Below are positions 36,627 to 48,571 of a stretch of 64,000 bases of DNA, one piece after another (the stretch's first letter is position 1; every line of letters starts with the position of its first letter). The translations under genes and the position numbers were made by a program. This DNA comes from Thozetella sp. PMI_491 (taxonomy: Eukaryota > Ascomycota > Sordariomycetes > Chaetosphaeriales > Chaetosphaeriaceae): positions 311,608 to 375,607 of the forward strand of contig MU270016.1 in assembly GCA_021432635.1 (NCBI GenBank), read 5' to 3'. Below the pieces are notes generated by a model, which saw nothing but the letters and a program-made list of their open reading frames with translations, ran no database searches and was not told the DNA's origin.

Positions 36627-39285
36627 CTAAACCAGAGATGTCGAAGCGCTTGGCGGTAGGTCGGCCTGCGCGGTGCCCCAGCTGCTCTCGCTCGACCCGA
36701 GCGTTAGCTCCAACACGCCACCATCCCGGAAGAAGCTGTGCCCAATCCAGTTCTTGGTGTAGGTCTGGCCGTTCAGGGTTACGCTCTGGATGTAGATATT
36801 GTTGTAAGCCGTGTCGAAGTTCTTGTTGCGGATCGTCGCCGTTTTCCCGGTGATGGGGTTGGTGATGTTGACTTCCTGGAAGAAAGGCGGCGTGATCAGG
36901 TACACATCCTGGCCGGCAACAGGGTAGGCGCCAATCATGAGGAGGGTGGTGAAAGCCCCCATGGCACCGCTGTCGTCGTTTCCAGGAATGCCGTCAGACT
37001 GGTCCTTGAACTTTCCGGGAATGAAGGTGTGGGCGTATTTGGCAGACAGACCGGGACGGCCGGCATAGTGGTACATATAGACTGACAGGAAGCTTGGCTC
37101 GTTGCCGAGATCGAGGAGCGCCGAGCTGGTGTGCAGGTGCTGTAGCCGGCTGACGAAGGAATCCTTCCCGCCCAAAACCTGTATCAAGGTCGCCACGTCC
37201 TGGGGGACGAAGAAAGTGTAGACGTAGCTGGAAGCTTCATATGTCTCATGACCGTCGTTGTTCAGATAGCACGAGTCGTGGTTGTTTCCAGGAGAGCAGA
37301 AAGTAGGGTCTTGGTACTGGAACACGCCGTTTACGTCCCTGGGCTGAAGGTACCCGGTGAAGCCCTCGGAGTTTACATCGGGCTTGAAGAGGTTCAGCCA
37401 GTTGTAAGACCGGCTGAGGTACTTTTGGAAGTCAGAAGTCTTTCCCATGCCCTTGGCCATTAGGGCAATAACGAAGTCATTGTAGGCGTATTCCACAGTC
37501 CTCGAAACGGAGCGCGTTGGGATTCCCGACCCAAGGGGATCGTTGTCATGGATCGGGATATATCCTGCATCAGGGATTAGGTTTAATGATCTAGCGGGGG
37601 CAGGTTGAACAGAGGAAATCCCTACCGAGGTTCTTCCAACTTGTGAGACCGCCACGGCCCTGCACATTCCAATTACTTGGCTCGACTATAACAACCGGTT
37701 AGCACAGAAAGCGCCCGTCACTCCCAGGCTACCTTACCTTCAGCATCCTTGATGAGAGCGTTGTAACCGGTCGCCCAGTCGATGCCGTCGGTAAGACCCT
37801 TGACGTATGCATCCACCAGAACGACGTCGGCATTGCTGCCGCCTTGCACAAAGCCCTTGCAGGTTTGCATGCGGCAGTCCGGAAGGTAGCCCTCGAAGCG
37901 GTACACATCGATGAGACTCCTCACCATCTTTGCTTGGGTCTGGGGGTCCAGGATGGTGAGCAGGGGAAACGTCGTTCGGAACGAGTCCCAGATGCAGTAG
38001 AACGAGTCAAAGTCTTGTCACCAAGCCAGTTAGTACCTGACACGCCGGCTGAGAATATTCGCGATGCACTTACAGGGTTCTGAGCTCTGCCACCTCGGAT
38101 TCTCGCCAGTCCAATCCTGGGGCGAGAGCATGCTCCTGTACATGCCGCTCCAGAAGGTCCTCTGCAAGGTGTAGCTAGCTCCGCCGTCATTGACGCTCAC
38201 GACGCCCAGCTTCTGGCGCCAAGCATTCTCGGCCGCTGTCTTGGTCCCGTCATAGTCCCAGTTGGGGATTTCGCTCTCGGCGGTGCGGCAAGCCTGAGCC
38301 GTGCTGATATACGAGATTGCAACTCGCGCCATAACCTGGCTGTTGGATGGCTGGCTGAACTGAACCCAGGCGCCGCTGGCCTCGCCACTCTGAGCCGTGA
38401 GCTGCTTGTCGGTCGAGACCTGGTTGTTCCTCCAGACGCCAGTGTTTCGGATGCTAGCACCCTTGAAGTCGGCACAGAAGTAGGCCGTGTACGAACCCTC
38501 GCCAAACGAGGGCGCGAATTCACCGGAGCCGGTCATGCGACCTGTAGAAGAGTCGACCGAAATCGACGCTTGTTTGCGGGAGTTGGACAGATCATTGAGC
38601 TCGATGTGGATTAGAGGGCTAGGAGTGACATCAGAGCCCGAGCCAAACGTGAAACGATAGATCGAAGCCCGGTTGGTGACAGTCATGTCGGCGGTAATGC
38701 CATTGGCTAGAGTGAGTCCGTAGTAGCCCGGCCTGTGGTTCCACGAACCCTGGACTGTCTTGGACTGTCTATCCCCTCTCTGCCACTTGCAGTTACTCAA
38801 GTTGTCGCCCGGGCAGCCCCTCTGGGCCCAAAGAGGGAAGAACCCCATGGACGGCGACTGGTTGCTCGTTAGCTCTAGAGTCCATGTCGCCTCGCAAGGC
38901 TGAGGTTGTGCTCACCCCGCCTGTCCCATCGTCATGGGCGTGGGAGAAACCAATGACTATTGCAGATGCCCGGTCAACAACGCGGCCTAGGAACTACGAG
39001 ACAGAGCCCAGTTACCATATTTGTTGTCGCCAGAGTCATACCCTCCCTGGTTCTCCGAATCGGTATCCGGGCCCGCCTTGGCCGCTCCGTACGGCATACT
39101 AGCTCCCGGAAAGACATGACCTAGCCGAGTTTCAGTCACGAGTTGCCTCGAACGGTTTGCGAGCGTCATGTTGACTTACCGCCCTGCTGAGTACCGATCA
39201 TAGAGTCGATAAAATCTATGAAGTCGGCCGCTGCAAGCTGCGCAGCCAGCAGCGCTGCCAAACTAGCCAGCTGAAGCCTCACCAT
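36627..39285 (-). CDS. Secreted GH92 alpha-1,2-mannosidase
   Basis: Seven exons (39285-39180, 39120-39016, 38956-38916, 38857-38074, 38013-37738, 37685-37626, 37564-36627) with consistent phases give 769 residues. A signal peptide (about 1-20, ending LAAA) precedes DFIDSMIGTQQGGHVFPGAS, the usual GH92 N-terminus. Further family motifs are IGFSHAHDDGTGG, YCIWDSFRTTFP, GLTSWKNLGYIPIHD, VEYAYNDF, NEPSF, the catalytic-region GNDDSGAMG and GKTATIRNKNFD. GH92 enzymes are calcium-dependent exo-alpha-mannosidases; fungal secreted members trim mannose from glycoproteins. The 60-bp and 41-bp internal exons were found from the protein motifs they complete. It lies between CYP51 and a CVNH lectin; no operon-like relation is implied. 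Confidence 0.93.
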
Positions 39286-40201
39286 ATTGGGCCCTGGGAT
39301 CGCAGCGTTGTCGCAAATGGGGCTAAAGCAAAGCGGACAAACAGCTGTAGCGTGTTTCCTTCGGTGACTAGCCCAGCAATAGAGGCGGTTATGGATTTGT
39401 AGATATAGCAGGAGGCTCTAGCTATGCCGGCGCATGCCCCCCGTCCCCAAGGTCTAAATACAATCCTAGGGCGGCGTGTTCCTACATTGCACCTGACCCT
39501 TGCTTCGTCTTGGCAGTATCTCCACTTGCGCAGGCAAGTGGCGGCGGCTTTCGGCGTGTCGTGCAATGCAACCAAACCATGTCATTCGGGGTAAGCAGCG
39601 TGCTATTCGGGAGGCGCAGGGCAGCCCACGATCCCTGAACACGAGTTGGCGCGGAATTGTGGCCGCTAATTCCTGTTCCTGCCCATCCATTCCTGTCACT
39701 AAAGCTCCTCAAAGGAGTAAAAGATACTTTTGCACGTCGCATTCCTGGGACTCGGAATGCCAATAGCCAAAGTAGCGCGTATACTCCACTCCTATTAGAA
39801 CTCGCGATGCTTAAACTCCAAAGCAGCTTCTTGTTAGAGATGCGAAAAGGTGCTCTGCCCATGCATTGCTGCTATATGGCTGCCTGCTCGAGCGTAGCCT
39901 CTATACAAAAGTGCGAGGTGGCTGTGTTTCTTTCCGATCGGCACACGCATACAACCTTCCTTGTCTACCCCAAAACATTGCGCCCGCCAGGACCGATAGC
40001 AATCCATCCCGTGAAAAGGGGCCAGCCACCCGGCGCCGCGTTTCGCACGTGGGCGCGTATGGCTTGGAAAACTTGCTTTTAAGTCCTGCTTCGATGCGCT
40101 ATACGGGCCTCGGTTGCCCCACACAATTCGGGGAGATCCTGCATAGGTAGTAGGGTCGTATGTACCTCCTTGTACTCGCCCCTAAACCTTTTTGAAACTA
40201 C

Positions 40202-40272
40202 CCTACCTAGGTACATACCTACCTACCTACAACCAAATGGTGGTATCTCAACCAAGGTAGGCAAGGTACCTA
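40202..40272. repeat. TACC/GGTA low-complexity patch
   Basis: Repeated TACC units (ACATACCTACCTACCTAC) are preceded by CCTAGGTA and followed at 40255-40271 by AGGTAGGCAAGGTACCTAG, giving a partly palindromic low-complexity patch. Similar patches are common in some ascomycete intergenic regions. Confidence 0.6.
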
Positions 40273-40736
40273 GTCGCTCAAGGGAATGCAATACATGACC
40301 TTCGCTCGTCCCCGTACCATCCACTTGGCAGGTGACATTTTAGTGAAATTTCAAGCACTTTTGGCGCGTTACGGAATCCTGCCGTCGGGAAACGGGAAAT
40401 TGGCCAAAGCATATACGATGCACGGTTGGGCGGGGCCCTGAACGAGGAGCGAGAACACTAAATAGTTCGCCGAACCAGGAGGAGTGCCTTGCCATGCCTA
40501 CTAAGCCGCAACGGCCGGCCCTAGCATGGCCCAAGGCCACACCTACTACTACCTTAGCTATGCGGCCCCTCCAAAGAGGTAGAAGGGATCCAATAGATCC
40601 TACATGAGTCTCACCCGGTTTGCACGTGCCGGTTTGCCAATAGTCCGCCTGCCAGTGGAACATCGACGATTGCACGCCTAAATTGAACCCCGGATCGAGC
40701 CTAGTGTGGGGGCTGCTCTGTATGCGATCGAAAAAA

Positions 40737-40745
40737 TAATATAAG
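40737..40745 (+). promoter_or_regulatory. TATA-like box of the CVNH gene
   Basis: TAATATAAG lies about 85 bp upstream of the CVNH start codon. This is a motif match only. Confidence 0.35.
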
Positions 40746-40828
40746 ATTTCCAATGCTGCTTCGGACGTAGGCGGAGCCTCTAGCACTAGGATCGACGCTC
40801 GTTTCTCCCTGGAAAGCCGCTCAACACC

Positions 40829-41395
40829 ATGCGTGCCTCCCTCGTCCTCGCTGCCGTCACGGCCACCGTGGCCATGCCGTCGACACCCATCTCAGAAGCC
40901 CGGGACCTCCTAGATGTACAAGCTAGGGGCATCGTAAAGCGCACCTACGTGGCGTCCTGCCAACAATGCAGCGTCACGAACTATAGTCTCAACTGCCAAT
41001 GCTACAACCGGGGCGGCACCCTGGTTTCCACCACGTTGAATTTAAACCGCTGCATAACCAATACATTTGGTGTACTCCAGTGGCAACAAGAGCAAGTCCT
41101 CCGCATTCGTCCGCCCCTTCCGCTAGCAGATGTGCGTTGTCTAATGCCCCCTCAGTGGCAACTTTGGTAGCAGCTGCCAGCCCGTCCTCTCGACCCCACT
41201 GGCAGGTCCCGAGATTATTTACAAGTGCGGCGACGGAACCGGCGTTCTAAACGTTTCCGCGTTCAACCTTGGTTGGATCCCCCCTCTGGCCGTGCCGACC
41301 TTGGTCCCAGTAGCTAATGTTCTCTGACAGATGGACATATTGACAACCTAGACGGCCAGATCTGCTGCTCGATTGGTACTAGTTGTATCCGATAA
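40829..41395 (+). CDS. Secreted CVNH (cyanovirin-N homology) lectin with a GC-AG intron
   Basis: Exons 40829-41091, 41156-41271 and 41331-41395 give 147 residues. A signal peptide (about 1-15) is followed by a short pro-region ending at a KR dibasic site before TYVASC. The mature part shows the CVNH two-fold repeat: SCQQC...LNCQCYNRGG...TLNLNRCI, then NFGSSCQPV...YKCGDGTGVLNVSAFNLDGHIDNLDG. The first intron has no usable GT donor in frame; a GC donor with GCAAGT at 41092 joins QWQQ to DGNFGSSC exactly as the family requires. CVNH proteins bind mannose-rich glycans; fungal secreted members are implicated in cell-wall or host interaction. The C-terminal extension after QICC is short. Confidence 0.85.
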
Positions 41396-42176
41396 TTATG
41401 ATGCTATTAGTTAATTCTAGGGCGATCTTTTAATTAGCTTAACTAATTCTACCTCGATAATGCTAGTATTTGAGCCAGGAAGAACTTGGTTAGTCATTGG
41501 CAACGTGGCCGCTCCATCAACGCGAAGGATGGCCCAATAAGGCTCAAACCACATGGGGATTCCGTGACTTGATACTCAAGTTTGATATCTAATGGCCGTC
41601 GTCGAGTTTATGAGGAGTGGCCTCGCAATAGGCAGCTATTGTCAGGCTTTTTTTTTTTTTTTTTTTTTTTTTCATGACTCATTGGCCTGCTGTGGATTTT
41701 GGAGCATGAGACTATCTAGCTCCGAAAAGAAAACGAGCTTAGGTCGAGCGTCGGATAACCTAAGTCTTTTCATTCTATCATCGCCGCAGTCTCGGCCGAT
41801 GCTCCAGTCTCTTTTATTGTAATAGTTGTGTCTTCAAGTGTATAAGCAGAGCTTATTGGCCCCCCATTGGCATGACACTCCTTTGCCATATCCAATCACG
41901 GCCCGTCGCCCGAGGTAGCCTCGGTGATCCACGCTCGGCCGCTTAGTCAACTTTCATTAATAAGGTGCGCTTATCTGTTCGACCGAGGCTCGGTCAAAGA
42001 GATAAGAGAACCCAAGAGGATTATTCACCTTGCTCCTTGCACTCGCCGAGCCAGACCTCATGCTTCGGCTCACAGTTCGATCATTGGGTCGACGTAATTT
42101 TGGGCAGTATTTCCACAACGGGTCTTGTACCATTTGAAGCACCAGTGCGTTCGGTAGCGGCTCGGCAATCACAGCC
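41396..42176. other. Intergenic with a 25-T homopolymer
   Basis: This contains the poly-T at 41648-41672 and the promoter of the Zn2Cys6 gene. No coding sequence is supported. Confidence 0.5.
41648..41672. repeat. Poly-T tract, 25 bp
   Basis: An uninterrupted run of T. It could be a nucleosome-depleting promoter element of the gene at 42177 or a simple microsatellite. Confidence 0.9.
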
Positions 42177-44522
42177 ATGGACCTCCGAGACAGCGCCCCG
42201 GCTTCACCAGAACTTCGGCCCGACCCGAAGCGCCGGAAGGTTCGAAGGGGGACTCGGAGCTGCTGGGAGTGCAAGCGCAGGAAAGTACGGTGCATATTCG
42301 CATCCTCATCCGATGCCGTCTGCAACGCATGCCGGCGGCGGAATACGACATGCCTCGACCAAGAACATCCGGAGGAAGAGTCGCGGGCAAAGAATCAAGT
42401 CGAGCCAGTAAAGGACCAGATGGTCCGAGTTGAGGCTCTACTGAAGCGGCTGGTGGAGAATGTAGGAGATGAAGCATCCATGGAAGGGGCCTCGATGACC
42501 GCGAACCGAGGCCGACCGTCTCGCCTTGGTCTGAATACGCCGACAAGCGAGGCGGGCAGGTCAACTGCATCCATGAATTTGCCGGTAGCCTCACCATGCA
42601 CTACAGAGCCCTCACCCATCCCCCAGCACACCCAAACTCCCCCAGATATGATGATCAGTCATGCGGAGGGGAAGAGGCTTCTAAATCTATCTGAAGCTCT
42701 ACACGCGGCGCTGCCTTCCCAGCAGGACTTGGATATTATTCATCAAGCAGAGACCGAAACACCCTCCTACTTCCACGAAGCCAATCTGAGGTCGTACCTC
42801 GAGCTAAAGCGCGATGGATTTCAGCTCCCACCCAAGATAAGAAAGATGCCAAGCACCCACGGCCATCCAGTGTTCTTAGCCAAGCGCATGCTGCTGATTG
42901 CTATATTCTTGCACAATATGGTGCGGCGGAAGGGTCTTGGGCTGTCGGAGTCGCCGGGCATCATAACGCACCGGCTCGCCGATACCGCCATCCGCCTCGT
43001 AGTCGGCAACGATGATCTGGCCGGGACAATGGACCACCTTGAATGCCAGATGCTCGAAGGAACCTACCATTGGGGCCGCGGGAGCATCCGCCGCGCTTGG
43101 ATATCCTGGAGGAAAGCCCTCTTGTTCGCCCAGAGCCTAGGAATTCACCGCCCTGGCGCATCTCAGCCGAAGACGTTACTGCCCGGGAGCCTGTACAACC
43201 CACAGATCGTGTGGTTTCGGATTGTCTACATGGATCGCTTCTTCTCTCTGATGCTCCGCCTCCCCCAAGGCACCCCGGATGTCAACATAGGATGCGAGGC
43301 AATATTCGAGAGCGACACGTTAAACAGGCGCCTCGAACGCGTCCAGGCCGTCATCGCGGCCCGCATTCTTGAACGCAACGACCGTGACCCAGCCCTTCTA
43401 GACTATTCGATCACACAGGATATCGACGCCCACATGCTAAAGGCGGCGAAGAGCATGCCGCCTACGTTCTGGGCCGCGCCTAACTTTGATAACCTTGACA
43501 TGCAGTCGGAAAATGGGTTCTGGAAGACAGTCCGCATGGTCGACCAGGTATTCCACTATACCTTGCTCATTATGCTGCACCTTCCGTATCTCCTTCGCTT
43601 TGACGCCGACCCCCGACACGAATATTCGAGGCTCACCTGTGTGAATGCGGGCCGCGATAGCATGCTACGATACATCGCTTTCCGCAATAGCAACGCGAAT
43701 ATATATTGCCGGCCTGCCGACTTCTTCGCCCTAGTGGCATCCATCACCGTCCTTCTTGCGCATCTTGGCAGCCATCGCAACCAAGGAATGGCAAGCACGC
43801 TGGCACACCAGAGATTTGGAGACCGAGACGTGGTCGAACAAGTGCTCGACAAGATGGATGCGTCGGGCAGGGTCACAGATGATGCCATGTCCACCAAATC
43901 AGCGGAATTACTGGGTCGTCTCTTGCATGTCGAGGAGAGCGCGGCGCAGGGACAGAGATACCGTGCACAGATGGTTGAGGCCTCCGACGCCCACCAAGAA
44001 GACGAGCAGAACGTGTTACAAATTTCCTTGCCGTACTTTGGACTCATCCGGATTACACGCGAACCCACCACGTCGAGTGGGCCCCTAGGGGAACTTGCGT
44101 CGTCCGACACTAACCAACCTGCGGATGACTCTGTGCTGGAGAGAGCAAATTTGAGCACTGTAATCCAGCAAAACAATCCTCGGGAAGCCGGAGAGGCGCA
44201 AACAGGCCTCATGGCTTACGAATCCCAGAGCGGTGGCTCCGCAAAAATCTCAACTGAAGTCGGGCAACCGGCAGGCGAGGCACGGCAATTTCAGGAGCTG
44301 CATGAGCTTGTATCATCCACACACAGCAACGACCAGCCACATGGAGTTTCTGAAAACTATAGCACAGGTGGACATCCAAGTCTATCTTCGGGATTAGCTG
44401 GGATTGAACAAGAGTGGGCTTTTACGGGTGTCGACACCGCTTTTTTTGAGAATCTGTTAAACAATACTAGTTCACGGCAGGCAGGGGAAGATGTTTGCAA
44501 CCTGATGTATGATTGGACTTAG
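42177..44522 (+). CDS. Zn2Cys6 fungal transcription factor
   Basis: An intronless frame of 781 residues. The binuclear zinc cluster has Cys29, Cys32, Cys39, Cys49, Cys52 and Cys59 (spacing C-x2-C-x6-C-x9-C-x2-C-x6-C), preceded by a basic stretch KRRKVRRGTR. A short linker/coiled-coil (MVRVEALLKRLVENV) suggests dimerisation. The middle homology region (Fungal_trans) is recognisable by YHWGRGSIRRAWISWRKALLFAQSLGIHR and WFRIVYMDRFFSLMLRLPQG. The C-terminus is acidic and Gln/Ser-rich, as expected for an activation domain. The nuclear regulator lies head to tail-end with an MFS drug pump (convergent, 186 bp apart) and 4 kb from an acyltransferase, suggesting it may control these genes. The target genes are unknown. 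Confidence 0.93.
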   Translation: MDLRDSAPASPELRPDPKRRKVRRGTRSCWECKRRKVRCIFASSSDAVCNACRRRNTTCLDQEHPEEESRAKNQVEPVKDQMVRVEALLKRLVENVGDEASMEGASMTANRGRPSRLGLNTPTSEAGRSTASMNLPVASPCTTEPSPIPQHTQTPPDMMISHAEGKRLLNLSEALHAALPSQQDLDIIHQAETETPSYFHEANLRSYLELKRDGFQLPPKIRKMPSTHGHPVFLAKRMLLIAIFLHNMVRRKGLGLSESPGIITHRLADTAIRLVVGNDDLAGTMDHLECQMLEGTYHWGRGSIRRAWISWRKALLFAQSLGIHRPGASQPKTLLPGSLYNPQIVWFRIVYMDRFFSLMLRLPQGTPDVNIGCEAIFESDTLNRRLERVQAVIAARILERNDRDPALLDYSITQDIDAHMLKAAKSMPPTFWAAPNFDNLDMQSENGFWKTVRMVDQVFHYTLLIMLHLPYLLRFDADPRHEYSRLTCVNAGRDSMLRYIAFRNSNANIYCRPADFFALVASITVLLAHLGSHRNQGMASTLAHQRFGDRDVVEQVLDKMDASGRVTDDAMSTKSAELLGRLLHVEESAAQGQRYRAQMVEASDAHQEDEQNVLQISLPYFGLIRITREPTTSSGPLGELASSDTNQPADDSVLERANLSTVIQQNNPREAGEAQTGLMAYESQSGGSAKISTEVGQPAGEARQFQELHELVSSTHSNDQPHGVSENYSTGGHPSLSSGLAGIEQEWAFTGVDTAFFENLLNNTSSRQAGEDVCNLMYDWT

Positions 44523-44708
44523 GATTATGACGTGCAGTGAGCGACCTCTGACGTGTGGTATAAGCTATGGAATTTGTATACTAGTTGTCTAGGAGGGTTG
44601 GATTGAATATATACCCTTGACTAAGACCCGGCTCCTCCCTCCGTCGATACCGACTCTATGAGACCTATCTATGACGAAATGTAGATTTAAATGTGCATTG
44701 TGCTGTAA

Positions 44709-46528
44709 TTATGCCATAGCGCCAGTGCCTTGCTTGTCTTCGCCCTGGAGCCTCTTCCGATCCGTGAACAAGCCGATAGCGAACGCCATGCCGGTGAGTG
44801 CAATGCTAAAAGCGAAGACGACCTTGAGACCGCCCATGTAGGCAAGAACAATACCAGTCACTTGATCCGGCGGAAATACCGCACGTATCTGCGATGCGCC
44901 TGTTGCGATGACTTCGGCGGGGTTGATTCCAGGCGCCGTCGAGGCCAGGTCCGAGATCAAAGTGTTAACAAAGGCAGATTGCGCCGCAGCCATCGTGAAA
45001 GACCCGCCTAGGTTTTGAAATACTAGCAAATAGTGAGTCAGGAACGCCTAAAGTAAATTGATCCAGCAGAAATAAATGCACTTACGGAATATGATGGCAG
45101 TAACAGAAGAAATGTCCTCAGGTTTCGCCTTGCCCTGGGCCATTATCATGGTTACCTGAAAGCCGAATCCGGCAGCCAAGCCAAAGAGAAGCTGATAACC
45201 AATACGGCGGCCGAGGGATGTGTCAATATCGAAAGTGTAGAAGAGACCACTGGCCAGAGTCGCCAATGCCGCGCCTCCTATTCCGCATGGACTCGCAAGA
45301 CCCGTCTTGGAGATTATGCCCCCGGTCAGAACACTAGCCACCGCGACGGCCAAAACAAGCGGGAGATTAAGAACTCCGGAGTCGACGGGACTGGAACCGT
45401 GCACACTCTGAAAGTATATAGGCAGGTAGTACACGACAAGGAAATAGGAACCGGCGAAGAAGAACTGAAAAGGCCCACCGACCAGGACCTCGCGCTTCTT
45501 TATCAGGCGCGGCACCACCATCGCCCTCTCACCCATAAACGCCTCCCAGGCTACAAAAACCAGAGACATGACGCCAAAGCCAACTAGTAAGCCGATAACG
45601 GTGCTGCTGTTCCAGCTCATGCTCTGACCTCCGTATTCGAGAGCAAGGATGAACGAGATAATAATAGCCATGACGAGGGCCGCGCCGACGGGGTCCATTT
45701 GCACTAGCACCTCGCCTATCGTTGCCGGGGTCGGCTTGGCTTTCCTAGGCGTCTGGAAGAAGAATACAATCAAGGCTGCTGCCGCCCCGCCGATGGGGAG
45801 ATTAATGTAGAAACACCAGCGCCAAGTGACCAGGTCGGAAAAGGCGCCGCCGATCAAAGGACCGCAGACAGATGCGATTCCGTACGTGGACCCCACGATG
45901 CCGAGCACCAACGGCCGGAGCCGTGGTTCCACGGCGAAAGCAGCAATAGTATAGCAGCCAGTGGACATACCGGCCGCACCAAAGCCCGCAATTGCACGGC
46001 CGACGATGAAAGCAGTGTTTCCAGGAGCAACTGCGCAGACCAAACTGCCGACCTCGAAGATAAGCATGAAGGCGAGGTAGGTGAGCTTCAGGGGGGAGTA
46101 TTTGAACAGCTTGCCACAGGAGGACTGGAAGCCGCCCATGGTCATGAAATACGCCGAGCTGTACCAGGATACTTTGTCGATGCCACCAAACTCGTCTGTG
46201 ATTCTCGGAATTGCCGTCGCGATGATTGTCTTACCGCATAGGTCAGCCATTGTCGTCGACGCAGGGCGCTTGGGGACATCCTTACCTGATCTAGAGCCAT
46301 CAAGAAGACGCTGACAGCCATCGCGACCACGACCGGGATGAGGCGAAGCTTGGTAGGGTAGTCGTCGTCTGACGTCGCCACGCCGTCGACGCCGTCGACG
46401 GACGGGTTCGCGGTTGCCAATTCCTTCGCGGGCTTTTCCGAGTCGTAAATGGATTCATCCTGAGTGAGCTCGCCCGGTGCATCAGCTCCCCTTTTTTGTT
46501 CCATGGCGTCGGAAGGCGAGGCTCCCAT
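44709..46528 (-). CDS. MFS multidrug/toxin efflux pump (DHA2, 14-TM)
   Basis: Exons 46528-46286, 46229-45086 and 45022-44709 give 566 residues. A hydrophilic N-terminus of about 65 residues precedes the first membrane segment. The hallmark [18 protein letters not shown] is split by the first intron and rebuilt by splicing. Then come [49 protein letters not shown] and [13 protein letters not shown], all signatures of the 14-segment drug:H+ antiporters that export toxins and antifungals in fungi. The second intron falls in [12 protein letters not shown]. The location should be the plasma membrane. Convergence with a Zn2Cys6 regulator fits a metabolite-export or resistance role. Confidence 0.95.
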
Positions 46529-48571
46529 CTTGTTTCTGATTGCGTCCCTGTAAGAATGTCCGTGGGTGGCTGAATGAGTGGCTGCCGAGTAGAAATGTAT
46601 CTAAGCTATGCTGGGGAGAAAGCAGTAATTATACCAGCTTGGGGCTGGAACCTGCCGTACAAGACCTTTTTTCCCTTTGGCGTGTGCATGGTTCAATTAC
46701 AACTACGTTGTAACAAGGGGGTGGATCTTCGACCTTGGTAAGCGCTCACTGGGTATGCTCCGCCGAGCCTCGGCCGAGTTCACACAAGATGAAGCCTACG
46801 TTGACCCGAGCCAGGACCGAGACAAGAAATGGATATTTCCGTTCACAGCCCATTCTAAGCCAGATTGCATCATTAAATATCATTACTTTTATGCTTGCTC
46901 TAGCCTATTGGTCTGAATTGATACGGTGGAATGCCCACAGGCGAGATGCAGTAGCTTTCTGCAACCCCGTTGCCTTGGGAATTAGCCTGCTACCCACTAA
47001 GCCTACTAACTGGCTGCACTAGGCCGTACCTACACTATAGTCTTAGCAAGTTCACGTCATTGATGCACCTACATATATATATTTTTCCCCCTCTGTTTCA
47101 ACATTTCGGAACTGGGCCACCGGAACCAGCTCAGTACATTTTCCCAACAAGGAGGGACACAGTCATTCTCTGGCGCCACGACTGTTGCGTAGTCATACGT
47201 GCCGCTGGTACAAACAACGATAGATTTAATGACTTGATAGCTCCCCCATTGACTATTGAGTTGATCTTAACACAGGCCTTCTAATTAGGTTTTGGTATCC
47301 GCGCGCTAGGCAAGCGTGGGCAAGAAAGCCAGCAGCGATTAGAAAGTATGGTAGACTGGACGAAAGCAAGGCTTTGTGACTGCGTCGCTACACACCCGGT
47401 GAAGGACAGAGACAAACTCTGGTATCAACGTCTCATATTTGCGCTATTGTCGGATAAATAAGTGTGGTTAACCTGCAAGAAGCGAATTGCTTGCTGTGCC
47501 TCTGGTGCAGCCGACACATTTCACCTTTTCTCCAGTCACCTTTCCTCCCGGTACACCGCGATCCACCAATTAGTCTCTTTCTCGCCTCTCCTCCAAAAGA
47601 CCCTTACGAGAGAACTACACCTAGCATGAAACTACAACGGGCATCTCTCGCATTTGTCATCGCGGTCAGCCTGGGCGGGATCACGCTGGCCCCCGATATC
47701 TCTACGCTGGGTCTGCTGCTCTACTGCACAACACAGTTTCAGAAGAATTTTGCCGTAGGGTATATATCGGTCGGTATGGCGGCCATCTAACCCAAATCTG
47801 CCGTTTTCAGATTCCGTATCTAAACTCTTGAGCTATAAGGCTGCTTGGAAAGGCTTTGAGACCTAGCGCCTTCTCACTCGAAATATTACCACTTATGGCT
47901 ACTTAATCAGCTGGAACATTACCGTGGATCTTCTCACGGCAATCTTGTGTGTCGTTGCTGGCGTGATGATCGGGTTGGTTGATATCCTGGCGGATATGGA
48001 ATCAGGAGCAGGGTTATACCGCTATGGGGCTGACCCATACCGAATAGACCATCTATTATCCAGATTACTATAGGGTAAGTTTTGTAAGAACAGAGTCGTG
48101 TCGTCGACCAAAATTTCCCGACCTATTTAAATATCTTCACGCCCTTGTTATGGTGTTAAACTGCGTGTCTATTACATGTGTGCAGAGCCTTGCGCCACAA
48201 ATAGTTTAACTTACACCCGACCCAATACAGGTGCATATGAAACAGGAATATGTTCCCGGATCGCTAAATACCTGATCTAACCCGCTTGACGCCCGGGAAG
48301 ATTTTTCCATCCGTGGATGTTTCTCGAACATTGCAACACGTGTAGAAGCTAAGAGCCACCTAATCACTATGACTCATTTCGAGTCAACCAGTCTTTCTCC
48401 ACTTTGGAGAAGCCACCTGCCTATCTGAGAAGATTATAGGTAGCGCATATCTTCTCTAGCTTAGGGAATTTCACATTAAAAGGGTGGGATTTTCCCCAAC
48501 AACGAGTCTTCGCTATCCATGCGCCTCTGCCATTCCAAATCGTGCCACTAATTCGGAGTAGCAACCTGAGA
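46529..48571. other. Intergenic, one doubtful small ORF
   Basis: 2 kb between the divergent efflux pump and acyltransferase genes. Apart from the weak small-ORF candidate at 47626-47790, nothing coding is supported. An open frame near 47890-48073 encodes a hydrophobic stretch (LLTAILCVVAGVMIGLVDI) but has no start and no homology I know. Confidence 0.4.
47626..47790 (+). CDS. Doubtful small secreted protein
   Basis: A 54-residue frame begins MKLQRASLAFVIAVSLGGIT, which looks like a signal peptide. No cysteine pattern or domain follows. It could splice onward from GCC|GTAGGG to the AG at about 47811, or be a chance frame. Evidence is only the hydrophobic start. Confidence 0.18.
   Translation: MKLQRASLAFVIAVSLGGITLAPDISTLGLLLYCTTQFQKNFAVGYISVGMAAI

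Larger units (their letters stand above)
39286..40828. other. Divergent promoter region with low-complexity DNA
   Basis: 1.5 kb between the divergently transcribed GH92 and CVNH genes. The open frame at 39482-39862 shows no domain. A TACC/GGTA-rich patch lies at 40202-40272. Confidence 0.45.

Noticed and set aside
42169-44212. Minus-strand frames inside the Zn2Cys6 gene
   Set aside because: Shadows of a high-GC coding frame with biased third positions; no domains.
47890-48073. Hydrophobic open frame after a possible TAG acceptor
   Set aside because: At about 60 codons it is within chance expectation and lacks homology; a join to the small ORF at 47626 could not be made convincing.
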